Assembly (NCBI GenBank): GCA_030272585.1
Contig: BSYQ01000001.1
Span: 7,626,001-7,690,000, forward strand
Direction: 5' to 3'
Source: Bryopsis sp. KO-2023
Lineage: Eukaryota > Chlorophyta > Ulvophyceae > Bryopsidales > Bryopsidaceae
Length of the DNA: 64,000 nucleotides
Made by a program: the position numbers and the translations under genes. Positions 11,651 to 22,248 of this stretch are shown one piece after another; position 1 is the first letter of the stretch; each line of letters starts with the position of its first letter. The notes under the pieces are model-generated. The model had not been told where the DNA came from, searched no databases, and saw nothing but the letters and a program-made list of their open reading frames with translations.

Positions 11651-14600
11651 TAAGCAATTAATTACTTTATTTTTTTCTGCAAGACATGCATTTATTGCCA
11701 CGATTAACCAATAAGTTTCTCCAGCATCGCTCAAGAGAGTGAACCCTTTATCCTCGATAATGGCTTTTGATGTTCATAGAAGCTGACCGAAGCTGGCCTG
11801 TCAACTCCAAGGATGTATGAGCCAGAAAAGCTGCTCAAACAATGTTCTATCCAGTTCAGTCCTTTTGGATTTCTTTTGTTTTTCAAGTTTCGAGTATCAA
11901 CGCCTAGCTCAACAGCCTGCACCTGGCGAATCAATTGTCGGAATCCTGTCAATGCACCATGCACAGAGGTACCCATTCAACACATCAGCAACTTTTTTCC
12001 TTTTCATAAGGACATATTTCTTTGCCCTCTGTTCCAATCAAACATCAAAACTGTATTACGTGCATACATCAAGTGGTTTTCCTGAACCAAGTTTCTCTGG
12101 AGGTGGATTTAATCACCGCCTCCCTCAAACTTCATTAAATTCAAGTGCCACTTGGCTTTTTTTTTTGCAAGACAGCATGAAATTATTGCTAAAAATCAGT
12201 GGCTTCCTTGGTGCTGGCCCAACTGACTCACGAATAGCCGAAACCTATCCAATCAAAAGATCCACGTCAAAATGCCTCCCCATCTCCGGGTCACCATCAC
12301 AAAAACTGTATCAGTCAAGGAGAAAGCTGCATGGATAGTACATCGTTTTCTTTTGCACGGAGACTTCAAATCAGAATTAAATCATTTCTTTTCAGTTCTC
12401 ACTCAACCCAAATGCGCCTTCAATCGAGCCATGGATGCAGCGGGGATATCCCTTCGAACCTTCTCGCGACGCTTTGATCAACAAATTTCCAATATTGCGA
12501 TCACGGGAATATCAAATTTATCAAATTTGTTTGACGTGTGTTCTTCTTACACAACAATGCAAAGTTACAGACAATCGAAATTCAAAGGGTCGATGCCTTG
12601 AACCCTCATCATTTGCACATGCACAGGTCACATCAATGGCCGCATCAAGAACGAAAAAAATCAGCCCAATGATATTTATTAATGGAGCTCTTGTTTCCCT
12701 AGAGGGTCAAGTCAGTCAATGATCAACAATAGGCATCGCATTTTTTTGCCTCTCTAAAGTTTTCAACTCGTTATTGACAAGGTTAAGTTATGAAATTGTT
12801 TATTCCAAATCTCCCAAAACAATGGTCATCCACTCACAGTTCGTGGAGTAAGAAAAAAAAGTTTGCTAGGCTGGGTTGGCAGCTGGAATTTTTTTCTAGA
12901 GTGATCAAACTGTTTGATTAAAATATGTGGGAAGAATTTGACCTCGGGAGGTGGAAGTTGCTGGAACCATCTTTTCAAGATTGCAGGTGAGAAAAATAAA
13001 CATGAAAGGGTGGACAGCTAAGTTAAAAAGAGGGATCGAAAAAGGCAATAGCTGCAGTGTCTTTTTTGTTTTAGGTTTTTGCAGTGGTTGTAAATGCTCT
13101 TGTCGGGTTACAGGGAAGGAAGTGAAATTATGCTTTGTGCATCTTTGTTTTTAAAAGGGGTTCTATTTTTATTTTTTCTGCAGTGGGACAGGACGTCCCA
13201 ATCAGAATCTCATTGATGAGTCATGCACATGGCTCCCATTGGAAAGCTCCGAGTGGAGCCCCGATCGACACGTTTGATATCCTCACGTTGGATTGAATTT
13301 CCCATTTTCAACATGTAACACATGCATGTCCATATGGATGATGAACCCAGCTGCCACGGAGTCGAGATGATGCATTTGTCGTTTTGAGGTTTCGCACTTT
13401 GATGGGGACTGGCCAAGAGGCAAAACTCAAATATCTTCGACACATTTGGTGCATCGACATGGAGGGCTGTTGATGGTAAGTCCAGTTTTTTTATGACAGA
13501 AATATCTAACAATGGTGTGCCCCCAGATTTTTCCAGCCCTGAGGACTGATTTGCCATTTTTTTCTCAAATGCATCACCATCCTAAGAATTGTATCTTGTC
13601 TGTCAGGATCATGTGTGGATGCTTTTCTTCTGTGGACCTTCCTTTACAAACTGTTGGATGGAGATCAGCGGCAGATGCATTTGCAAGAAACCGGAACAAG
13701 CGAGGATGGGACAAAGGTGCCGATGTGAATTTCGGAACCGCTGCTGGGGATAAATCACAGATTGGAAAGGGCCCTGCATGTTGAACAGAAGCTGGGAATT
13801 TGACAAGCCCCTCAGAAGCAAGAAATGGAGAGCAATTCAATGGAAGAACATGCACTGCCAAGAGTCAAAAAAAGGAATATATGGGAACCGAGGGGATGCT
13901 TCGTGACTAAATGGAAGGCAGACTGGCATCAGCGCAGATTGGGAGATCCATGTTTCATGGATGGCATTTTTTCGATGTATGCTTTTGGGGAAAGGAAGAT
14001 TGAGTGGTCGAGTGGGTTAGTGTTGTCTTTATGGTATCTGCTGGAGGGGTTTGTATAATCCAGGCCCTTTTGGTAGGTGTTGAGAGCAGTCTGTTTGCCA
14101 TAGCTCCTCGCACTTGAACAGACAAGCTGGTTGAAATCAGGCGAGCAAAGGGTTTTTTTTTTCAGATGTGTCAAACAATGAGCAAACAGACAGGGGGTGA
14201 ATGGCTGGATTTTGTTGAGGTCCTTACAAAAAAGGTTTTCAAGGAGCAAAAAGGACAAAGGGAAAAAAAATTCAGCGAATCTCTTTGCGCTTCTCTGGAG
14301 GGAACCAAAAGGATATGTAGGGGAAAACAAAAAAGTCTGTAGGTGGTGGAGTGAGGATGAACAAAAAAAAAAATTGATCGATTTTAGTAGGTTGGGTGGT
14401 AATTCGCTGAACAGAGTGGTGTCATTGTTAAATTGACATGCAGAGCATTAAACGAGGAAAAAACAGTTTGAAGATTGATCTGAGGTCTGGAGGGGTTTCG
14501 TTCATCCAGGCGGTTACACTGTTGAATTTCGATTAATGTGTAAAAATGGCTGCTTGCTTTCGAAACTGTGTTGTGCTGTCTCGCTCTTCACTGAGAAATA

Positions 14601-15337
14601 AAATGAACAGAGAGATAATGCACCCTCCTGGAGTTTCACATCGGGTCCATACTTTTTCAAGCATCCGAAAACAACTTCTGACCAGAAATGAGCTGCACAA
14701 GGAAAACAAGGTTGGAACTGTGAAAAGAATGGGCTCAGCCTAATAATAAATGTTGATCCTGCTGGCAATTCTTGTTTCATATGTTTCTTTATTTCGTGGG
14801 CTGCTTGAAGGCAGGGTGAAGTTAAATTTTGAATCATCACAAACCTCTGTATCATGTATCCAGAATGATCAAATCCCCCAACTGCCCCTTCGCAAAATTA
14901 TCAGAAAACCAAAAAAAAACAGGTGCCCCCGCGATGCCTGACTTTTCTGAAAATGTTGGTGGGGAAGAAGGACAAAACAGGAAAAATGTAAACAACAAAG
15001 TACAACACAAGATTAGCAGGGATACAAACTGATGCGTGCGATCAGTTCTGATGCTCATTGTAGATCCTGAAGTGCGCGCCCCCCCAAAAAATTGCGAATT
15101 TTGAACAAGGATTAGGACCAAATTCTGGTATGTATAAAAGCAGCGATGGGCTGGGTTGGATGAGTTTGGCATCTCAGATGCAATCTGAATTTTTGCATGC
15201 CCTCTTGCATGTGGGGTCAAATCGGGTTTTGTCAGGTTGACTGAACACTCGTGCAAAAGCATTCCTGGATGCAATCGCTTAGTTTCGCAAAGATTACCAG
15301 GAAAAAAAATCCTATAAAAAAATAAAAACTGGTGGGC
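11651..15337. other. Gene-poor accessory DNA
   Basis: No recognisable gene. The region has scattered splice-like signals, for example a GTAAGT at about 13475 after an ACATGGAGGGCTG segment and a short open frame at 13605-13785. It also has long A/T-rich stretches and several short open frames without mutual consistency. It could hold a fast-evolving or non-coding transcript or decayed mobile DNA; the sequence alone does not decide. Confidence 0.4.
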
Positions 15338-15544
15338 GCCAAGGCGATGGATGAAATGGGAAAGTTTCTGCACAAGAGATGCATGGAGGAGATGATACAT
15401 GGAGGTTTGTCCTAGTGTTGCAAGACAGCAGGATTGAGATGAACGACGAATCGTGTGACGCATTCTGGGAACTCAGGCATTGGCCATTGAGAATTGGGGA
15501 GGATATGGAGGAGGCGGGGACCGTACTGTTCAAGTTCAGAAATC
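15338..15544 (+). repeat. Inverted duplication, plus-strand arm
   Basis: This segment and the minus-strand segment 16266-16476 are diverged copies in opposite orientation, about 0.7 kb apart. Shared landmarks in order: CCAAGGCGATGGATGAAATG, GGAGATGA/GGAGATGG, TTTGTCCT, GTGTTGCAAGAC, GCAGGATTGAGATGAA, GAATCG, then a frame reading I-x-E-D-(M/I)-E in both arms. In this arm the frame around 15379-15627 is open (83 codons, no known domain). Confidence 0.6.
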
Positions 15545-16265
15545 GGTGCCACTCAACACTGGCCAGAAGAAAAGTAAAAAAGTCGGACAACAGGCTAAGA
15601 GGATGGCAAAGAGCCAAATGCAAGAACTGATTGCTCAGTGAACTAGGACATCATTATTTAACAAATGGAATGCCGTTTGTTTGCCTGACCCCCTGCAATC
15701 CTGCAATCTGGACAATCTGACCATATAGGATGATAGTGGATGATTTCATAGGTTGGGCATGCAGCGATCTGTGGAAGATGTGGAGCGAGTTCACGCATTG
15801 TGTTCCAGAAAGGATGGATGGACCCTTGACTGAGGTTAGTGGTGCAGAAGATGAGATGTACCTTTTTCTTTTTTTTTTCGTCCTCCCGTTGGAACTCAAA
15901 CCAACAGGAGAGCCTATCTGGAGTCGCATTGTTGGATTCTGGTTGAGACACCTCTCGTCATAGGTGAAGAGTGAAATGAAACTTGGAAAATTTGTGGTGT
16001 CAGGTGGCGGGGTTAACTCTTACGGGGAATCCTTGCTTCCTTCTTTCTACTCTTGACTTCCAGAAACACATTCCCTTGAATTCAGGCTTGGGACCATCTC
16101 GGACATCGTTCATTCGATTCTTCTTGCAACCAAAAATTTGGGCTCTTTTTCCAGAGTTGAATTGCTCGGTCTGAAGCTTCGATCGTGGACATATTCTTCT
16201 CCCTACCTTTTCTTTCCAGATCGTCCTCTATTTTCTTCAGGTCGATTTTGAGTTGAGCCAATTTT

Positions 16266-16476
16266 CTTAATTCGGACAGCATGGTCATCGCCCCCTCGAT
16301 ATCCTCCACAATCCTTGATGGCTAAAGAATGCGTAGACCGATTCATCCTTCATCTCAATCCTGCCGTCTTGCAACACTCAGGACAAATCTCCATCTTTTT
16401 TTAATTGATTTCCCCATCTCCTCCAACTCTTCCTCCGTCTTGGGACAGAAACGTTTGCATTTCATCCATCGCCTTG
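16266..16476 (-). repeat. Inverted duplication, minus-strand arm, with a small coiled-coil-like open frame
   Basis: Minus-strand counterpart of 15338-15544. A one-base difference (TTTGTCCTGAGTG against TTTGTCCTAGTG) shifts the frame relative to the other arm. Downstream on the minus strand, about 16082-16309, an open frame of ~75 codons is rich in Leu, Lys, Glu and Ile with heptad-like spacing and could form a coiled coil. It resembles no family I can name with confidence. One or both arms are probably relics of a small duplicated gene. Confidence 0.5.
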
Positions 16477-16586
16477 GTGGCCTATGACTAAAATTATGCC
16501 ACGTAAAATCTGTCATCCGCCGCCGATGTAACGAGTGGCAGCGGATTTCGTTTTCCGGAACTCGGCGCGGTTGTGGGTTGGAAATC

Positions 16587-18490
16587 ATGAGCCTCTTGAC
16601 ATTCAAAGGGCACCAGCATTTTCGACAGCGCCTGCTGTGCGCGACCTTGTCGGGAAGGGGGATACGAATTGACGATATCAGAGCTGACGAGGACTCCCCT
16701 GGTTTGCGGGACTATGAAGCTTCTTTGCTACGTTTGATAGAGAGAGTCTCCAACGGGTGCGTGGTTGACATCAATTCGTCAGGTGCGCTTGACGAGTTCG
16801 ATCCTTTATGGGAGAAAATACGGAAAGGGAAAATCCTGATGTTCGAAATTGCATGTTGATGGTCGCTGCATTTTTTTTCACATTTCCCCAGTCTGAATAT
16901 TTCACCACGTCACCAATTAGTCATCATGGGAAGATATAATATTCAGCAAATCCCCACGAAGCCTCGATTTTAGATTATGACAGCTGCACGTTTATTTGTT
17001 TGAAAAAAGGCGTATTTTTATGCGAATCGACATGTCTTGTCATGGCAGGGACAAGTCTGAGATATCGCCCTGGGGTGATTGTCGGTGGTGGCAGTCTGAC
17101 TCATGATTGTGGAACCTCAAGGAGCATTGGCTGGTTTTTGGAACCCTTAGTGCTGCTGGGTCTCTTTGGAAAAAAGGTAATCTATGTTTCACAAAATCCC
17201 GTTTCATTTCGTTCTGCATAGCTGGTCAACGACATTCTCACTCTTTCCTATTTTCGATATCAGTTTTTCACAAGCATAAGCAACGGGGTGTAATTTCAGG
17301 CTTAATTTTCATAGTGAGTTTTTGCTTTTTTGTTAATTTTGTGTTTTCTGTCTCTGCTGCCGTGTCTCAGCCATTGTCCATCGTGCTGCAAGGTATCACC
17401 AATGACGAATTCGATCCTGGTCTGGACACTTGGAGAACAGTCACTTTGCCAATTTTGGCAAAATTCTGCGATATCGAGGATGGACTGGAGTGTCATGTGG
17501 TGAGGAGGGGTGCACGACTAGGGGGCGGTGGAGAGGTGAAGCTGATGGTGCCGATCGTGAGGGAAGTGCCGAATGTTCGCTGGGTCGATGAAGGAATGGT
17601 GAAGAGAATACGAGGGGTTGCATATTCGATGAAAGTGTCCCCTCAAAATACCAACAGGTAAGTTGTACCCAGGAATGTCTGGTTATCAATCAGGTGTGTG
17701 TGTGTGGACATCATTGGCTCACTCTGATATATTTCTGTTGTTGCAACCACTGTGAATATATACCTCAAAAGTATGAGATCAATAAAAACGTACCACGCGT
17801 AAAAACTAGCACTTTTGAAACGGATGCATTTCTAAAAACATGTCTGCTTGTCGGACCACGAATAGATGAGCGAAGGCCAATTCTGCAGATATCGTCCATA
17901 AAACGTGCATCGTGACACCATTTCGATGTTCTGTGAAGTTTGAGTATTAATGGTGTGATGCAACCTGGGTCTGCAGGATGGTGGATGGCGCAAGAGGGAT
18001 GCTGAAAGGATTGCTTGGCGATGTGCACATATTCACGGATGCGGTGAAAGGCAAGAATTCAGGCAACAGCCCGGGATATGGGGTTACCCTGGTCGCTGAG
18101 ACCACCACAGAGTTCTTGATCTCCAGTGAAGCGTATGTGATGCATCGAGACGCCAACCAGGATTCAGATGAGGAAGGCCAGCCGGCGGAGTTGGTCATCC
18201 CAGAGGAGCTGGGGAAATACGCGGCTGCAGGGTTGTTGGATCAAGTGGAAAGAGGGGGGGTGGTGGATGGTACTCACCAAGCAATCGTTTTGTTGCTGTG
18301 CGCACTCGGGCCAGAATTGTTGAGCGAGGTTCGATTGGGGCCTCTCACCCCAAGCGCCATCCAAATGGCCAGGTTGTTGAAAGACTTCTTTGGTGTGATA
18401 TTCGATGTTCGGCCGGAGAAGGAGTATGGGACGATATTCATGTCATGCGTTGGGGTGGGAATGAAGAATATTGGCCGCAGAGCAACTTAA
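16587..18490 (+). CDS. RCL1: RNA 3'-terminal phosphate cyclase-like protein RCL1 (4 exons)
   Basis: Nucleolar factor for early pre-18S rRNA cleavage and 40S subunit assembly; in yeast it works with the GTPase Bms1. Exons 16587-16782, 17049-17176, 17371-17657, 17977-18490; 1125 nt, 374 aa, the usual family length. Conserved segments visible in order: FKGHQHFRQRLLCATLSGR, SPGLRDYEASLLRLIE, RYRPGVIVGGGSLTHDCG, GITNDEFDPGLD, RRGARLGGGGEV, VKRIRGVAYSMKVSPQ, NSGNSPGYGVTLVAETT, GGVVDGTHQ, LGPLTPSAIQ and SCVGVGMKN. The catalytic histidine of true RNA cyclases is not expected in RCL1, and the close match is to the RCL1 rather than the RtcA branch. Start ATG chosen because it begins the conserved N-terminus. 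The next gene starts 393 bases downstream on the same strand. Confidence 0.97.
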
Positions 18491-18883
18491 ACATAGCACC
18501 GGTGTGTGAAGAAAAGAAGATTTAGGACGCTTCGTTTGTGAACGAGTGCATGATAGTTTAGAGGGTATTAAGTCAAGATTCAGAGCATCTTGCATGATAC
18601 CATGGTTTGATGATGTCTTTTATGACTTTTGGAAGGAGCAGGTTTGCACTTCCCTCAGCCAATCAGTGTTTTCTGTTATTTCTAGAGCATTGCAACCAAC
18701 GACATTCCCCATTATCACAAACAGAGGTCGGCTCCTCTGGCATCCGTGTTTGATATTCTCCAAGAATCCGATAAAGCACAGAATCACCTAAAAAAAGCGC
18801 GCGGATCCGATCTTGCTGTTGTGGTGGGGGGGCCAATTGCTGATTGCCTGGAAAACCGATTGTCCAGAAGCAGCACATTCGAT
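18491..18883. other. Short spacer between RCL1 and the DUF1995 gene
   Basis: Contains the RCL1 3' UTR and the promoter and 5' UTR of the next gene. No further coding sequence is supported; the open frame here is only an upstream extension of the next gene's frame. Confidence 0.6.
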
Positions 18884-20399
18884 ATGCAGGTGTCGAAATC
18901 CGTCCGTTTCTCATTTACGCCACCATGCGCGCGTTTTCGAGCTCAAAGCGAACGCAAACCGGATACGCGCTCGAACCCCACCCAAAGGTACTTTCTTTCT
19001 CGCCTTCCCAAGGACAGGTCGCACTTCACAGTGTCACAAGCGTGGAGACACTGTGAGTCAGTGTGACATCTGACGGAAGCTCTGACGCTTTTGCGACAGG
19101 AGTTGGGCGCCACGCTGGGACGGGTGTCGTTTTGATGGGCGCCGCACTTCGGGCGCAGCGTCTTCGTGGCGGCTGGGCGCTGGTGCTGACAGTGTGTCCA
19201 CGAGCAGTCGAGTCCCTTTGCCACAGTCTCCCTTGGAAATGATATCTGGAGCCAGGGAAGCCGTCCAAAGAGGCTTGGATGCGGGTCGAAATCGTCAGCG
19301 GCTCCAGCTGATTTTGCCAGTGAACGAGAAGCAGTATGACTTCCTGGCCTCCGATCCTGTCGATTATCCATGCAATCTAAAAACTGAATTCGAGAGCTGC
19401 TGCTCCCTCGTGAAAGCGATCATGGAAGGGGTGACAGGGAAGACTGAATTCTTATCGAAAAGGCTGGATCAAGGTGGTGTGGAGGGGGAACCCTGCTGTG
19501 CAATATATCCAGAGACCAAGGATTTTGTGGCGGTTGTGTTCCCCACATCAGACAGATTGAACGATTTAAAATCACTGGCAAAAGGAGATACACCATTGCT
19601 CATGGTGAATTGTCAGTGGAATGATTCCGGACAGGTATGGCAGCTTCTGTTCTGACTGCCAGCAATATTTTGTTTGTTTCGGACATGTGCATCAGTCTAT
19701 CATGGAAACTTTCAGTCGAGGCATTAACGAGATCAGCAAAACAGTCTGACAAAGAGTGTGCTGTTGGTAGAATGTACAAGAAAAATCAGGAAACGGTGAT
19801 TATTATTACACTTGCAAGCTTTCTCCCTGTTTCCTTGCTTGCAGGTCATCTCAGATTTCGGGTTTGGTCCATGGAAGAAAGCAGCAGACGATTTTCTGAA
19901 CACGTTCGAAAACACATACTTGCTGACGGAACAACGAATTGGCTCTCCTGGGTCAATAGATCCTGTCACAGGTCAAAGGTTCATCACGGGAGGGGTGCTA
20001 AGAGTTTTGCTGTCCTACCCCAGCCAATATGAAGTTTACGCAATGGCAACCAACGGAGCCAACCAGTATCTCTCCACTTTTGACCATAAGCCGACATACC
20101 AAGAACTGGACCAGCTCTTGGTGGATGCGAGGGGTGCCAAACTAGAAATATTCGATGTTGCCAGGAAAGCGAGTGCTGTGACTTCAGCATTTCAGGGTAA
20201 AGATGAGGAGGGGGGCGGTGAGTCGAAAGCAGAGGCGGTCGACTCAGGCTCCATCGAAGGACGACCGAGCGATTCCGAAATCGATGCTATGGATGTGACT
20301 ACTTTGAGGAGATACCTCACTGCCAAAGATTTACCCACGAGTGGCAGGGTTGTCAAGCTGAAAGAGCGGTTGAAGGAGGCGTTCAAGGGTGAAACTTGA
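18884..20399 (+). CDS. Plastid DUF1995 protein with C-terminal SAP domain (3 exons)
   Basis: Exons 18884-18987, 19100-19634, 19845-20399; 1194 nt, 397 aa. Residues 1 to about 75 are rich in Arg, Ser, Ala and Gly, consistent with a chloroplast transit peptide. From about residue 80 comes a DUF1995 domain (LPQSPLEMISGAREAV, LILPVNEK, AIYPETKDF, LLMVNCQWN, FGFGPWKK). This domain is known from plastid proteins such as LPA3, which affects photosystem II accumulation. After an acidic linker (EEGGGESKAEAVDSGS) the last ~35 residues form a SAP motif (MDVTTLRRYLTAKDLP...GRVVKLKERLKEAF), a helix-hinge-helix nucleic-acid-binding fold. Start chosen because only this ATG gives the phase needed for the first junction. 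A nearby ATG at 18925 has a better context but leads to a frame that stops. Confidence 0.9.
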
Positions 20400-20922
20400 G
20401 CATGGTCGGTCCTGGTTCTTAGCTATTGAGAAGAGAATTTGCGACTGTATCTTGTGTTGTACATTGGAAAACCCTCGTGTGTAGTTTTTGGATCGAGAAG
20501 ATCAAAAAAGCTGGGCATCGTTCTGCCCCCCCTCGAAAACAAGGAGACTCGAAAAAGATTCGAACTCAGATCGTGATAGACGACTTCTTTTTTCCCTTTA
20601 ATTGGGCAACCTGAAATGATGCTACATCGTCGCATCATTGACCCAAATTTCCTCATCTGTTCTCAATTGAAAAACAAGCTAATCTATGTGTTTCCCTTTC
20701 TCCTCCACACACTTTCTCCAAGGATGAAGAAAAAACTACCACCCACGCTAATAATACCTCACTCTCTATTCCGTCTAATAAGTCGACAGACCCAGTCTGA
20801 TGAACGATTGTAAATTATGACAATTGGCTGATGAAAGGGGCGGACCGAGCTCAGCTGTCCAAAATCAAAAGGGAGAAAACAGGGGGGGGGAGGGCGATCA
20901 GTGGTGAATGTTTGCGGTCACC
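20400..20922. other. Convergent spacer between the DUF1995 gene and SPT4
   Basis: Lies between two gene 3' ends. Contains a G-run at about 20882-20890. No coding sequence is supported. Confidence 0.6.
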
Positions 20923-21698
20923 TCAGGATTCCGCTGCTGGGTAAAAGTGTTCACTGCGTATTCTGTATGCTATCCCTTGCATCTCCAGCTCCTCTTTCAA
21001 ATCATAAGAAATATCTTCATCCACAGACAAGCAATACACTCCTGGAGCAAGATCAGCTGCAGCCAGCGGGCACACAAAAACACACTCAAAAAACATCAAG
21101 GCGATGCTGACAAACCCCGTTACAAACTGAGCATTTCAACACTACCTTTCAAAAGCTTGACAGTTAGATGCAATGCAACCTATGCGGTCGCTCCAAAAAT
21201 CATCGACACAATAATAACAGAAGTTTTTGATCTTAATTGCTCACCAATGTGACACCATTTCGAAGCCCAACTCCTTGTGGGGTCCATGGTACTTATAATC
21301 CTGGAAGAAAAATTCCAGAAGCAGCAATCAGTTTCTGAGGGCTGCAAAAAAGACCTTCATAAAAGAACAGTGTCTGGCTTGTTGGCTCCACACTCACCCA
21401 TTGAAACTGACAGTGGTGCAATCGTCCACTCTGTTCCTGTCCAGTCTTATACCAAGAAATGGACAGTTCTCGCAGCCGTGCTCGTAAAACTGTCGTTACA
21501 CCCAGAAAAAAAAAACACAAATAAACCCAGCTTCTATTGTTGGTGTGCGAGAGCAGAATCCTACCTCTTCGGCGAGGAGTCTAGGCGAGTTGCAATATAG
21601 AAACTAACCTGCTTGTATGTCTTTACCAGTCCGCAAATCTTGCAGGAAACTAAATTGGCGACCTGGTCTGGAGTTTGAGCAGGAGGAGCCCCTTCCAT
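20923..21698 (-). CDS. SPT4: Transcription elongation factor SPT4 (4 exons)
   Basis: Small zinc-finger partner of SPT5; together they form DSIF and control RNA polymerase II pausing and processivity in the nucleus. Exons (minus): 21609-21698, 21398-21489, 21245-21300, 20923-21056; 372 nt, 123 aa, close to the ~117 aa of other SPT4 proteins. The four zinc cysteines are visible as SCKIC in exon 1 and HGCENCPFL in exon 2. Other family landmarks: VDDCTTVSFNG, STMDPTRSWASKW and APGVYCLSV. Exons are short, so no single long frame reveals the gene. It lies downstream of haspin on the same strand. Confidence 0.95.
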
Positions 21699-22248
21699 AG
21701 CAACTGTGCGTCGAAACCTGTGAGCAAGGACGTCAGCCTCTCTCGTTTGGATTCCCAAAGCAGCCACCTGAGTCAGACAGAGGCGCCCATCAGTCATCCA
21801 ATGCAAAATTTATTTTGATGGATGCTGGATGTCCACCAGCAGCCAACATTTGGGCATTCCTTCAGTCCCCCACCAGCATGTGTAGGTGCTGAAGGATTGA
21901 ATGAGGTATATCCTCTCAGAGTTTTGTTTTTTCTGGTGGTTTTCCCCAGCGGTTGTTTTCAGAGGGATGTGGAGCATGTGGATGGTTGGAAGCCCAGTGG
22001 CTATTCTGTGTGTGATGGTGATATGTATATATTTTCAAGCATTGTCAGCCCCAACGTGGCCACGTTCTGTCTATTCGAATGAATACAAGCGTCCCACCAT
22101 CTAAACACCCATTTTAATGCGATTCTAACGACGCTCGAAACATCCCCACAATCTACCTTCTCTGTCCTTTTCTGGTCTAAACTACACCCCTCTCCCTGGT
22201 CTGTCATTACATAAGAAAATTGTTTGAAAATTGGAACAGGAATAGTAT
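21699..22248. other. Spacer between haspin 3' end and SPT4 5' end
   Basis: Tandem minus-strand arrangement with haspin upstream and SPT4 downstream. Should hold the haspin polyadenylation signal and the SPT4 promoter. No coding sequence is supported. Confidence 0.6.

Noticed and set aside
18925-18987. ATG at 18925 as the DUF1995 start, despite its good GCCACC context
   Set aside because: Its phase at the 18987 donor runs into a TGA shortly after the junction; the ATG at 18884 keeps the frame.
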